This document shows, in pieces, positions 27,801 to 41,032 of a stretch of 64,000 nt of DNA. This stretch comes from Larus michahellis (taxonomy: Eukaryota > Chordata > Aves > Charadriiformes > Laridae), in contig NC_133914.1 in the NCBI RefSeq assembly GCF_964199755.1, forward strand, positions 2,356,001 to 2,420,000, given 5' to 3'. How positions within the stretch are numbered: position 1 is the stretch's first letter; each line of letters starts with the position of its first letter. Under the pieces are notes generated by a model, which saw only the letters and a program-made list of their open reading frames with translations, ran no database searches and had not been told where the DNA came from. Position numbers and translations under genes: made by a program.

Positions 27801-30582
27801 CTTGGAGCCAGGAAACATCTTGATGATGTTTCAGTCTAGAAATGTCATATCTGTCCTAGGACTGACAATTCTTGGGTCTGCTTTTGATACAGAACACAAG
27901 CATTTAATAATTTATTTTAATTAGTATTTTTTACTGTTGCTTATTTTTCTAATGTTTCTAGTGTGCTCAACTTTTCTACTCAGTATTTTTCAGTGGAAAA
28001 AGAAAAATCATTTGAGTGTCTTAAAATTGGCAACTTACATGACAATTATCACTGAGTAAGCACCTCTGATGAGCGGATCTTTCCCTTTAGACAAGGACAA
28101 CGCACCGCAGAGAGGTTCTGAGCAGTTGAGTGTACAAATACAACAGCCCACTCTGTTCCCCTCGTCTCGCGGAGCAGCGAAACCTTGGCATGCATCCAGC
28201 GAGTTAGCTAGGCGAAACCTCCTTCTTGGAAATACAAGTTGGTTTCTTCTAATTCAATTATGTTTCTCAAGGTCTCCTCTTGCTAAATGTGGTAAAATTG
28301 TGTCTCAGCTGAAGAAAACAAATACTCCTGCGCTGTATGGTGTGTATCAGTCTCTTGTGGCACCCCAGAGAGAGATGTGGTATTTAGAGCAGACATCTGA
28401 ACAGGTAGAAGCAAAACATACCCTAATTAACAATACAGCCAGATAAAGAGAGCTCTGATGTGGCCCTGGCAGCCCCCGCAGACACGGCAAACCGAAATCT
28501 GGTGGGTAGGCGGTTGCGTGAGCCGAGGGTAGGCAGACGCAGAAGCGATGGCACGCGACAGGGCTTGTGTCAGTGCCTGCTGGAGACACTCAGGTCAGTC
28601 TCTGGTTGGGAAACATGATAAAAACTTGCAGGAGAAGCATAATTGTAATTCTAAAATTTATGAAGTTGTTACCTGGTTGCCTGGTCTGGATGTGGCTCTT
28701 GAAAACATCCTGCCCGTGCAATCCCAGATTCCTCCGTTGGATACAAGGACACGGCATCTACCAAAAAAATGTGTTGGGCTTTGTAGACATCCAGCAGGAC
28801 TTGTTATGAGGACACCGCCATCGCTCCTGGCCCTCCTGTGGGCAGCATCTCCCCTCTGGGCTCCTGAGTGAGCCGGTATCAACGTGTGCTCGCTCTCGTC
28901 CCAGACCCTTGCACCTCCCCATGGCTAGCCAAGACCTGCTGCTGCTATTCCACAGCTTGTAATGGACTGCAATCAAATACTGAAGCAGCTCGAGAGGGAA
29001 TTTCAGTTTGTATTTGTTCAGATTCTGGATTATTTCCCTCCCCCAGCTCCCCATACTATTATGAATGATTTTTCAAATTCAAGCTTACTGTTCATGTGAG
29101 CCTCATCTGTGAACTCTGCAGTAGCTTGTTTCACAATGTGAACGGTAGCACGAAAATAACCTTTCCATAAATAAATGCTGAATGCCAGGGAGCACCTGCA
29201 GCATGAATGAAAAATCAGAGGCGATAGGACTATTTCAAATTCCAACCACCCTCTTTGCAGTGGAGGAAAATGCTCTGTTAACACCTCCCCACACTGTGCA
29301 TTTGCACGGGAGAAGGATCAGCGTTTGCATTAAGTTCTCCAAAGTTTTGATAACCTTATTTCCCCCGAGGGAGTTTTCAGGCAGGATAATGTATAGCCCC
29401 TTGTTGTATGTTCCGGATTCCATTTGCGAGAGACCAGTATTTTATTGCCAGACCAGCATTTAAAAATTGCTCTCTATTTTCTTAGCTTTGTGTGAATTTA
29501 TGGACCCCAGAATGGAACGAAAAGGACTTTTTGATAAGATGTAGGCTTGATTTTTATTTGTTAGTTTTGATGGGAATCTTTACCCTATGGATTAATCTTG
29601 CTAGTTACAAAAAGTAGTTATTGAAAATGCCCGCTTCTTGCCTGCAGAGGTGAGGGAGCGGAACTGGCGGCGTGTGGCCCGGTTCCCCAGGCACAGACAG
29701 CCTTTCTTGACTTGCAGGTGCACGTCTGCAGAAACGCCTGGTGATTTGAGTGCCCAGCCACCGGCGTCGCGAGGCAGGCAGTTCCAAAAGGCGAGTGAGT
29801 GCTCAGCTTTTCCTAAAAATAGGACCTCTTTGAGGCGTTTCAAGTTCCTTCCTTTATTCCTCTCTTTATGCCGTCCTTGAGCAGTTGCCGGGGCCAGCCA
29901 TGTATTGTACTCTAATACTTCCCTGTAGGCTGCCTTTTGATTGACGATACAGTGCCTTCAGATCCCTGCTGCACCTTTCTGTTGTTCCTGCCATCCACTG
30001 TCCCCGCAGAGCTGGCTGTTCCCAGAGAAGCAGCCGGATGATGAGCCCAGAAGCTGGAATTGCCGCCTCCTCCTTCTCTTCCTCCTGTCTCCCACCGCCG
30101 CCTTCGCCCTGGCCCTGTTCCTTGCCCCTCATCTGCTCTTGCGACTTAGCTGCAAGCTGCTTTCTCTAACCCGGGACTTCCAAGGGCTGGCAGCCTCTAG
30201 GATCTGCATCCATGCCTCGGTGAGGTCGGGGAGCCCGAGTGCCCGAGCAGCCACGTGCCACTGGGAGCAGCACTCCATCCCGTGCTGGGGAGCCCCGTGT
30301 GTCCTGGTGGCCACCAACCGCCTCCCTGCCGGGCTTTGCCTTCCAGCTTGAGAAGGTGCATCAAATTTGCCCGCTGAGTTTTCCACTTGTTTTTTATTTA
30401 CTGAAATATCTATTAAAGTGTCTCCCATTCACTGGTCTCCTGAAGGATTGAGGCTTTGATGCAGCCTGGAGAAGTGTTTCCTGGGGTAGCGGTTTGGGCT
30501 GTGTGCCACTCCGACGCAGCTGTGGTCTGAGATCCTTTAAATGCATGGGTTCCTTTCCTGAAGCATTATCAGAGAAACTCAC

Positions 30583-30607
30583 TAATTGCTAATTGCTGCT
30601 AATTAAT
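30583..30607 (+). promoter_or_regulatory. homeodomain-type TAATT cluster
   Basis: TAATTG at 30583-30588 and 30590-30595, then TAATTAAT at 30600-30607, spaced 7 and 10 bp apart. Such closely spaced TAAT cores suit homeodomain binding. This is sequence evidence only. Confidence 0.3.
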
Positions 30608-33600
30608 CCTGTGTATGGTTTATCATCTTTATGAGCAGATGAAGTATAACTTTCTTCCCCTCCTCGACAACTTGAGAACATTTAAGTCTTCTGTGTGGCT
30701 TGTTATATTGTCACATTTCAAACCCCACAGTTACTGAAATACTTAGTAATTAGCTTATATCCCTGGGATTCTTGATAACTGTATGGGTTTTTTTCTAGTC
30801 CTGTATTACTCTGTGTATTTTCATGTCATATGGCAAATTAATTCCATTTTAATTTCTCGATTTTTCTCTGAACACTTTCAGAGTCATGGTCCCCGTGAGG
30901 CTGGTCTCTGTGGTCTCTGCCCCCCTGGGGTGACACTGCGTTGCCGGCGCACACGTGCACGCTTGGGCACGCTGCCGAGTGGCTTTCCGTGAGCGTGGAG
31001 CTGCCACCATGACCTGCTCCACCGTACAGCGAGGGCTGGCAGGCAGTGGCCACTACACCACGTTGCACTGAAGGAGTTTTTGAGGTCCCTGAGCTCACCC
31101 TGGGTTTTTCCACGCTGGGAACTGGGTCAGCTCCCTTGTAGCCGGCGGCCGGCTTGCGTTAGCCAGCAGTTGTAGGCTATACTGTTTGTTACTGCTAATT
31201 GTGTGTCTTTGCCTGGAGATGTCTCTGCTCATCTTTGTAGCTAATTCCAAGCAGACTCTCTTTTACACTCTGAAAAGTTTGGCTAAAATAAAGCTAACCA
31301 GAGTTTTGTGCCTGCTGTGCACGTGTGCTGTGGCTGGAAAGGAACTGCTGGTGCTGGGACTGATGAGTAAAAGCCCCTTCTGTGCCCAGCCGTCGGCATC
31401 GGTGGTACGGTTAGATTTTTGGACCTTCTGAAACAAAGCTGAGTTCTGAGGTGTTCTTGTGGTTAGTAAATAAAAGGTATACACATTATTATTTTCGTTA
31501 GCATTCTATGATCTTAACTTGCTGTCTGCTGGCAAGGTAAAAAAACCTTTTAAGAAGTCTTTTAGTCCAGCCCTTCTCCCCCAAAAGCTCTGCTGTTCTA
31601 AACCAGCCGTGGAATAGCAGCACTGGCTCTGCAAATGTCATCGTACTTGTTGCTTCTTGATAGCAACACTAGATAAATGGATCTTCCCTTCCCTCCAGGG
31701 GTAATGACAGTTTAAAAATGCCCTGTCCTGCCTCCACGTCCTTCATTTGGCAGATTTTTGGTAGTTTATATAATTTGGCAGCGATCCTCTGTCTAAACCA
31801 TGTCCAACATTTCATGCAATAAACTTAATGGACTTTTCCATCTTTGAACAGCTGAATTCTTTCGGAGCAGCTGCTCTGGGTTATTGATGGCCTAATTAGA
31901 GTGCTGCCTTAGGCCTGCCACCAGCCTAGGAAAGACTTTTTTATATATTCCAGTGCAAAACACAGAAGCAAAGTGTTTCCAAACGATCTTGCTTAAAGGA
32001 AGGGAGCACCTAAGCTTTGGGTTGCGGGAGCGCAGAGGTGGAGGCTGGGGAGAACAAAATGGCCAGAGTGGGGAGAGCTGTTGCAGCAGCTGATGGGCAA
32101 GGTCCTGAGATGTTGTCAGCCTGGCAGAAATCCTTCTGAATGGCTGCAGCGGATTCATGCAGAATTTTTATCTTTTTCGGAGCGGAGGTCTGCCCATCCT
32201 GCCTGCTGCCAGCCTGGGGATGGCGTGGAGAGGCCGAGCTGCGCGTCAGCAGGTCCCTGCAGCCCTGCCAGGGCAGGCAGGCGGCATTTCTCTTACCACA
32301 ACAGTTTGAGAAAATGTAAACAATTTTAGATTGTTTTTAAATTTTCATTAGAAGTTTTGTAATGAAAATGATTATTTTCCCCCTGCCCCCCGAAAAACAG
32401 TAACATTGCCCTTTCCACCCAGCTTTGTTGTTTACTTCATCAATCATCCTTGCTTGGGAGCTCATTTCACAGGAGTGCCACAACAACTTTCTTGGGTGTG
32501 AAAACTGAAATTGCAGTTCTTGTGCTTGCATACAGAAGTCACCTGGCATGTGTTCATTGGTGAGTTAGTCCAGACTCTCTCATCAGATCTCGATTCTGAG
32601 GGGAATAAAAATTACAACTTTACTTTCTGGGACCATTCTGCAGCATCCACCTAAATTGCGCTGTTCTAGAAAACATTTGGGATTGTAAATTTGTTTACCA
32701 GACCTTTCTAGCTCTCAGCATCCACTGGAAAAAAGCCTAAAAAGGGAGTAAGAACAAATTCAAAAGGCTTCCAAATCTCATATGTAACATTCATGGTCAT
32801 TTAAATAGTTCTTTAGGTCCAAGTTTGGAGCACTCGGACCTCCCCAACCAGGCCTGCCTTTTGCAGACAAGGCTGAAAGAGATGAGAGGGAGCGAGAAAA
32901 CCCCACTCAATTAGTCTGGAAGGGCCAGGTCCTCGGAGGAGCCGTTTGGAGTGCAGTCTTTAAGATAATCGTGGGTTTGTGTTTGTGTAAGCGGATGCCA
33001 GAGGGCTGCTCTTTCTAAACTGCTTTTAAACCCAAGGTGCCCATGGTGTGCACGGTAAATCCTGCTGGAAATAAATAAATAAACCCACCGACAAGCGATT
33101 CAGCCGTCAGAATCTCAGACGGTTTTGTTTGTGTTATTTTTATTTGCCTGGGTAATCGAATTTGTTGGAATTAGGGGTTTGTCTGGATAATAACATTTTC
33201 TAACCCTCTGGAAGAGAAGAGGGCTGTGGTGAATACCGATGTACAGAGTGCTGTATTGATTGGAATAAGCTGGCCCTAGATAGCATCAATTACCCACTTC
33301 TGATGGATGTTCGCTTGCCAGCTGCCAGGTTTGGATTGCACAGCATTAGCCGCCATTTCTGTTGGCTAGAAATGCTCTAAAGAAAATGTGCCTCCGCCTT
33401 TGCTGGGGATCTCTGGCACAGGGAGACGACCCACAGCACCAGTCTCCCCGCTAGAGCCAGCAGCTCGCCCCAACAGCCCGAGCGCTGGCAGCCGGTCCCA
33501 CCACCTATTGATGGCAGCCTGCAGCCCGAATGTCTGTGGCTACTCTACTTAGCTAATTGCCTCTTTTCTAATGTTCTTTGGTGATTACTAAAGTCAGACT

Positions 33601-34880
33601 GCCGGATCTTTGGTGACAAAAACAAGGTAATGGTTTGCAAAGCACCTTAAAGGCTGTTCCTCCTCCTGGTTCTCCGGGGTGAGGCTGGGGAGATGAGAAG
33701 AAGGGGCTGTAGTTTGTGAGTACAAGTGTAGATGAGAGCTGAGCCATATCCTAGCTGAGCCAAATCCTGCCCTGTTAATGGGTAAGGATGTATAATGTAG
33801 ATAGTTTGTGTCCTTGTATAGCTCTATGTAGAGGAAAAAAAATGCAGCAGCTATATATAATTTTTCCAGTTTCCTCGGTGTTGTTCAGCGCAGAAGCAAT
33901 GTGGGTGATGGTCCCTCGTGCTCAGGTGTGTGATGGGGCCGGGCCGGGGCTGTTCAGCCCTGCCAGCTCTGCACACACCGAATTTCCACCCAGGAGGTGG
34001 GCAGGGCCTCTCTGTTGGCCACGGTCCCTCACCCCCATGGTCCAGCCACGGGGGCTCCCCACAGGCTCGCTCGTGTGCTTGGGACTCTCCCCATCCAGGA
34101 GCATCCAGGGATGGCTGATGCTGGCAGGCTCAGAGCCATCAAGGAGGTTTGGGGTTAGAGACAAAGTGTGTTTTGGGCCACGGAAACACCAGGGCAGCAA
34201 GGCAACACGGAATTTTAGACACATATGTATGAATGAGCTCTAAAGCTAGAAATGCGAACGGGGCTCTGGGGTGTGACTGTGTTGCAGTGCATCAAGAGGA
34301 CAAGAATTCATCCTAAGAGACAAACTATTCCAATTGTATTACCTGTTGTAGCTGCGCGATCATCTGCAGGAGAGATTGGGATTAGCAGTGTAGTAACGAC
34401 CTGCTGCGTAAGACGCAGCTTCTCAAACCTCTCTAATGCTTCTGTGAACTGAAGGAGCCCCCCCCCAGCTCTGTTCCCGTCTGACGAGAGTGGCAAAGCC
34501 ATTAGCTTGGAGCATATTCGTTAATGTGGCATAAGCAGCTAAAGAAGATGTATTTATGCTCCTTCATTTGCAATTGATAATCTCAAGAGTGAGAGGCTGG
34601 TAATAAATTTTCTTCGCTGGGGCTTCTCTCCCCGAGCAGCCCACGCCGCAGAAGGGAATCGACAGCTCATTTACATAAGATAATGAAACTGCAGCAAAAT
34701 AGTAAAATTGCAAAGCAACTTTGTTTTAATAATGACAGATGCTTCTTAAGCACTTTAATTATGTCTCTCAGAACAGTTTTAGCTAGACCACAAAAAGGGA
34801 GAGCAATATTGCTGAAATACTGGGAATAAACCCCATTCCCTTTCCACAACGTGAAGTCTCCTCCAACCCAAAACTTGTCT

Positions 34881-35420
34881 GCTTTGCTCAAATGCTTTTC
34901 TGGCTCAGGGAATGCCTGTTTGGGGTCCTGAGGGAGGGCAGACGAGTCTTCACAGGCAGATACCCCCCGGGGCGGGATGGCGGGGGCTGCAGGCAGTGGG
35001 ATCCCAGCCCGGCCATCACTGGGGGGGCTGCATTTGTTCCAGCTCAGAGCAAGAGCCGGAGGGACGAGGCCCGGGCAGGTCTGTGTGCTGCAGGCACCAG
35101 AGCCGGGGGGACACTGGGATTTCTTGTGCTGTCCCACTTGACTTTATGGAGGCAGCTGGGAGCAGTGGGGCTCTCCCATGGATTTGCTGTGGTCCCAGAG
35201 GGGCCAGTGTCCCCCCCCCGCTCCCAAACCCTGCAGGCTCCCACTGCGGGAGAGCGAACCGTGCGGGTACCCCCATGGGCTGGTTCCCCCTGGCACCCCC
35301 AGCCCCTCCGCTCCCCGGCTCTGAGGAGCGCAGAGGCTGCCACCAACTGTAAAAATGGTGCAAATCTGGCATGGTTAATGATACCCGCCATAACAACAGT
35401 GCGAGCAGCAGCCTAAACTT
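34881..35420. other. GC-rich intergenic block with homopolymer C and G runs
   Basis: Several overlapping frames of about 110-180 codons exist on both strands, but none matches a family. Runs such as CCCCCCCCCG near 35212 and GGGGGGG near 35021 are present. It is probably GC-rich noncoding DNA. Confidence 0.5.
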
Positions 35421-38400
35421 CCCTGAGCAAAATCCACTGTCAAAGTGTAGCAGCCACTTTGCCATAAAGAGGCAGTGAATGGTGCGTCCAACAAAGCATA
35501 GGGAGAAAGATAAACACATTAATAGAGAAAAAGCCATAATGTGAGTAAACAGCATGCATGTAGAAAATGGAAAGACATCCTGGGCAGCAGGGGAGGATGA
35601 AAATAAGCTGACTAGTGCTGAAGGGTAAAAAGCCCTAGAAGGATGGGATGGTGCCTGATGTGCCTGAAATCTTTCTGCAGCACGCTTTCAGCCTTTTCTG
35701 CAATGATTCATCAAACCCTGCACTCTGCCGTGTGCCCCCTTTCTCCCTGTAATGATCCCCCTTTCCCTCCTGCTGGAGATCATCTTCTGGTTCCGCCTGC
35801 TTCCCTTTAGTGCCCACAAAAAGAAGCCACTGCAGCCCTGGTCCTCCTTTTAGCCAGGCAGAGTGTCTTTGGGGCTGTGAAGTATTAGCTGTATCACAGT
35901 CAATTTGCTAATCTACAAAAACCATTTCAAGGCACATTATATACAGAGCCCATATGTTACTTCAGTGCTGCCAAAAGAGTTCTTGTTTACTCAGATGATG
36001 CTTTCAGTCGGTGTTCGGCGTGTACTAAATAGCACCATTGATACTACTTAAAATAAAAGGTGTCAGCACCCTGTCTGCCCCAGCAAATTGCTCAGCGCGT
36101 TCAGCTCTGACAATGTCCCTGGGCACTAACGCCTCCGGCTGAGATGCTCCTGCTCACTCGGTCGGCAGCGGGGCCTGATTCTGCTCCGGTCCTGACCCAT
36201 CCTTGGTGCTCTCTCGTGTTGTAAAGACCATCCTTGTGTGCTCCCCCTCTCCCTCCGAACAGTTCTCTGGCACCACGGGAGGTGGCCAGGCAGGAGCATC
36301 CTTAGGAAGGTTGTTCTTACCTTGAGGCAGGGGGATGGGCTTTTTTATTTATTTTAATACTTTTAACATCTGGAAAAGCAGAGGAAAACCAAAGCCATAT
36401 GTCCAAAGCTGCTGATGCTACAAGCATCTGGCAGAAGAGCAGCTTCTGCTGGGGTGAGAGGAGCAGGCACAGAGCCTGTCCCTGTCACCAGCCCCAGCTG
36501 GGAGTGCAGTCGCAGCCCCATGCAGTCCTGTGCTGTCCCGGGGCTGCCGTGACCCTCAGCCCCCGCTTCTGCTGACAGAGCCGGTCTCCTGCTCTCCACC
36601 CTTCCTTGCCCTTCAGGGTACGACACGTCTTTCAGTTTTCTCGTGTCTTCTGCTTTGTTTCTTTTCCTCTGTTTACCTGAGCTCTTGTGAGATGCGCAGC
36701 TTTCCAAGCCGGAATCCCAGGTTTTTCTAGTTAAAAGTAGAACGTTAACATACACCACTGGCCCCATGACTAGTTTGAGATTTCAGTTCCTGGCTGAAAA
36801 TATCTGATACAGAAATTGTACAGAAATTCTTGAAGGAAAATATCCTTCCAAATTCTTCCAGATGTCACGAGCAAGTTTGGATTCAGACCGGGTGTCCAGC
36901 AAAGGCTCAGGATAGGTTCTGTTTTGTGCCGGCTGCTGGCGAGCTCACTTCCCTGCTGGGTTTCACCCCTCATTGACGTTCCCCTCGGGTTCTGCAGGGC
37001 CCAGCCTGCCCTGCTCCCACTTGGTTCCTCCCGGAGAGGGACAATGGAGTGGTCTCTGGAGGAGGCTCCGTAGCTCAGCCGACGACATCCCCTGTGGTGC
37101 CATTGCTTCAGGTTCTGCCCCGCGGAGCAAGAGCTGGCGGTGGTGCGAGCCGTGCTCATGCCGGCACACTCAGCAAGCTCGCTCGGGATGACGATAACGC
37201 CACTTCGGAAAATCGTATCAAGAGCCTGAAAGCCTCTCGATGCCTGAAAGGCCAAGGGCTTTTTCAAGTGGAAAGTTATTTTATTACCTGTAGTTAGAGC
37301 TCCCTGTTTCCATGGCTGTCATGGGCCTGTATGTTAAGGATGCATACCCAATTCTTCCCACATACAGTGACTGCTCTTGGGTTGTTAAACCGACTGCGTG
37401 GTAAAATAGAGGAGAAGCTGGATTCTCTGCTGCCCTCATTCTGTTTCTTCACCAAATTTTCTTTAAGGAAATCAGATGTATTTTGCTTATGAAAACATTT
37501 ATGCCCCAACTTGCCTGAGTCCTTCCTGAGTGACAAAGGTTTGGTTGGAGGGAGGAGGAAAGAGCTGGTGTTGGTAGTTGCTGGGTAGAGAGCAAGAGGA
37601 GCGCGAGGGAGGAGTCGCGGTGGTTCTGGTCGGCTGTCCTTCCCCGTGAGCCGGCACAGGGATGCATCAGAGCTCTGACATCCAGGGTCAGGAAAACACC
37701 TGCTCGCAGATGTACAATTACCGCTTTAAAATGGGATTTTGCTGAAAAAACTGGAGGTTAAAAATTGTTCTCTCTGCTGAGCTGAAAATCTAAAATGTCT
37801 AAAGGTGCCTGGATGGAAGAGGGAGGTGGGAGGTTGGGCAGAGATGCTTCTCACCATTTCCCAATTTTCTCCCTCTTTTGCCCAGAGGGACTAATTGGCA
37901 CTCAAAGGGAACCGATCTCCTTTTTTATGAGTGAAATCTGTTGTCTGATTAATTATTCATTTGTAGCATGATTGGCAGCTTTGAGGCGGTGGGTCCACAG
38001 GCAGTAAAGGGTGATCCGTTGACTGACAAGGTTAATTGCTGCCTTGTGTTATTGGTGATAACGATTTATGTTGACAATTGCTCACATTTCTAGTGCAGAT
38101 GGGGGTTTGCCGCACAGGGTCGGCCAGCGCTGCCCTGTCCTGCCCTCTGCTTTCCTCGGCAGACAGGAGCAGCCGTTCCCTTGTGCCACCATTGGCACGT
38201 GGGAAGGGATTTCGTTCCCAGAAGCTGGTCTCACATTCTATGGGCAGTGTAGAAGAAGCTTTGCAAAGGCATCAGTTGCTTTTACCTTTTTTTCCCTTCT
38301 TTTTGACGTGTTCTCTGCATATTGGTCAGGGTTCAGAATATAAAAGTGAGACTCGGCTCTGCTCTGAAAGTCCCTCCTTGGCAGGAGCGTCAAAGCTGCG

Positions 38401-39519
38401 GTTTTCCAGGGGGCCCGAGTGAATCGAGATGAGAAAGATTTATGAGGGTGACCCTTAAAAATAATTAAAATGGGAAGGAATTGTCTTTTAAATCTCAGTG
38501 TACAGGAAGTGGCAACTTCTGGGGATTGTTTAATAAATGCACAATCACAGTGCCTAAAATGCCACCCTTCCACCCCAAACCCAGGGCGATGCCCATCTCT
38601 CACCGGGGAGGAGGGGAGGGCTGTGGGGACAGGCCAGCCCCGGGGCTGTGCCTCTGCCTTTAGAGTTTGTTTTATTCCAGCCTCCAATAGCACAGCTCAG
38701 GTCGCTCTCATCCTTCCCATCCTGGAAACCGCAGACATTTTATCCCTGCCTCAATACAATAAAGCAGAGTCATAAAGATTTCAGACTAATAAACATTGGC
38801 CTTTAGGGTGCTTTCAGCTTTTATCAGGCTAATAAGATTTTTGACTTACATCGAAAGGGAAAGCAGGTAAACAGAGCTTTTATGAACCTGGAAGCCCACT
38901 GGGGACCCGCTGCCCTGTCGGAGCTCCGGGGCTCAGGCACCTTCCCGTAATGAAAAGCACACGCGGCCCGCGGGCGAACCACACCGGGAGAGTGGTTCTG
39001 CAGGTGGCTCTTCATGGAGTACCTGGGCTTAATGATTTGTCTGACACCAGCCTTTCCCTCAGGCCATGGGGCAGGGAGAGTTTTTCCGTCTGAGCCTCCT
39101 CGGCTGTCCTACCCCCTCTGTCCGAAGGTGAAGCAAACCAGGATCTTTCCTTCCTCCCCGTGGGCTGTGGCCAAACCCATCATCATCGCTCCTGAACGCG
39201 CACAAATCCCCTCTGCCCAGCAGCGCTGGCAGCTCGTCTCCCGACAGCAGGGCGTCTAGTTGCGAACTGGTTTTTTTATCACTGGCTTTTTATGGCTGAT
39301 TGTCAGGAGAGATGGGGGATGTCGTTCAACAGCTCGTTCTTAGGTATAAAATTTCCACAAGGAAGAAAGGAACTGCTCAGTAGAAACAGGCGTAAACTTC
39401 ATTATTTTCTAGAAATTATTTTTATTTAAAATTTAAAACCATATTACTTCATACAGCAAACTGTGCACTTTGATATATCACAGTGTCTTAAAAAGGAAAA
39501 TAATCAGAATTTTTTCTTT
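35421..39519. other. intergenic, downstream of the probable GRIK3 3' end
   Basis: No exon was recognised. An AT-rich TAATTA-bearing stretch at about 37880-38060 and a longer A/T-rich stretch at about 39400-39500 stand out. A further AATAAA on the minus strand lies at 39421-39426. Confidence 0.55.
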
Positions 39520-39536
39520 TTTTTTTTTTTGGAAAT

Positions 39537-39546
39537 TTTATTTACA
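39537..39546 (-). promoter_or_regulatory. candidate distal poly(A) signal overlapping a Pumilio-type element
   Basis: The minus strand reads TGTAAATAAAA. TGTAAATA matches the PUF consensus UGUANAUA and overlaps a perfect AATAAA. It lies about 3.9 kb past the stop. A run of 14 A on the same strand (39517-39530) follows within a few bases, which could cause internal oligo(dT) priming. Confidence 0.4.
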
Positions 39547-41018
39547 TCAGCCTAGAATGATCAGCAAGTAACACAGTTACTATGAAACCAAAATTGTTAC
39601 AAAATGTTTACAAAAAACTATATTCATAGAAATTCTGCATGTCCACAAAGGAAAATCCCCTGAATGTCACGGAGACCATTTTTTTCCTTTTTTATCCACT
39701 CTTTTCTGTTTTTTTTTTTTCTTTTTCTTCTTTTTGTCTTTTTTTGAGAAATATGTCAAAATAAGGTACAGAGAGCAGAGGGCTTGCTACGCCAATGCCC
39801 AGGACTGTGACTCCCACGCAGGGACGTGCCGTCACCCCTGCGGTCGCTGGGTCTCCGCACGGTTCGGCTGCGCGTGGCTCAGGCTGGTGAGCGCCGGGTG
39901 ACAGCTGCCAGCACCTGTGGGGGGGACCCTTTGCGGTGACATTCCCAGAGACCCCCCCCCGTGCTGGCGCCCGGCCAAATCCCGCTCCGCAGAAGCCCCC
40001 ACCGAGGGGAGAGCGGTGGGTGCCCGGAGCTGGAGCTGCTTCCCTTGTGCATGTTCCGTCTCTTTGTGGGTCTCTCGTCTCGCCGTCGTACCCAACACGC
40101 TGCTGGTTAACTCCAAACAGAAAAGCAACCCCAACCAAAGCTACCCACTGTGCCCCTGCTCTGTCTCACGGGAGAGCTGGAAGGAAAAAGCAAGTGATAA
40201 AGGGACAGTGAACTGAGGTGACAACAGTTCAGATACAGTTTAATAGCCCAAACCTGGTTTTCCTTTATTTCCTCCTCACTTTTTCAGTCCTTCTGCCCAC
40301 CAAGCGAAGAAAGGAACTGATTGAAACACAGCTGGAAGTCAGATGATTTCTAAGACATGAGTTGCCGACAGTCACAAACAGGTCCCAGAACGGCTGGCAG
40401 GCAGCTTTGAGGCTTTGTGGTCAGGTCTGTCCCTTCTGGAGTCTCCCAGCGCATCGCTGCCAAGAGTCGGGCTCCTTCTTCTCCTCTGCCATGAAACATG
40501 TGTGGCTTACGGCCTCCCACGCTGCCCGGGACGGAAGCGAGGAGCACCCAGGGAATAACAGGAGAGATTCCGGTCTCTGCCGAGCGCTGTAGCTGCAGCT
40601 GAATTGCCCCTCGTCCCACTGGAGCTGCCCCTGGGCGGCAGCGGAAAGGCTGGGGCTGCGACCACCAGCTCGTGGGGAGCAGGAGCTTGGGGGGAGTGGG
40701 GAGGCAGCGGCTCCCCCGGCTCCTGCGTTGGTTTGAGCGGTGCGGAACATTTCCGTGTTGTTAAATGTCAAATGTTTTAATGATCAGGATTTAAACACAG
40801 AGCCGCGATGTAGATGCATGAGGTTAGCTGCTATGCCATGGCTGGTTTCTGGGCAGTGCGGAGAAGGACGGGAAAGGGTTCAGCCGCAGGGTTTGGTCGT
40901 GCCGGCAGATAGCACCGGGCATTCCAGATGCTCACCTGTCACTCCGGGATGTTTGTGCATAAAATCAAATCAAACCGGTGTCAAAAATGAATAAATGGGG
41001 TTTATGGCATTAGTAATA

Positions 41019-41032
41019 TTTATTTATTTATT
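41019..41032 (-). promoter_or_regulatory. three overlapping AATAAA hexamers
   Basis: The plus strand reads TTTATTTATTTATT, giving three AATAAA copies in register on the minus strand about 2.4 kb past the stop. It may be a poly(A) signal cluster or only a short TTTA-type simple repeat. Confidence 0.3.

Larger units (their letters stand above)
23367..34880. other. intergenic, no gene recognised
   Basis: Unique sequence with no supported exon. It contains a 21-bp tandem duplication at 24828-24869, GC-rich patches at about 26270-26360 and 26930-27070, and the TAATT cluster at 30583-30607. Frames of up to 173 codons near 27151-27672 have no family resemblance. Confidence 0.6.

Noticed and set aside
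31560..31610. Possible old antisense CR1 remnant (AGTCCAGCCCTTCTCCCCCA)
   Set aside because: The similarity is short and not supported by flanking CR1 sequence, so it may be chance.
35016..35555. Minus-strand open frame of 179 codons, with a 174-codon frame opposite
   Set aside because: Frames on both strands are open together in a GC-rich block, and neither resembles a protein family.
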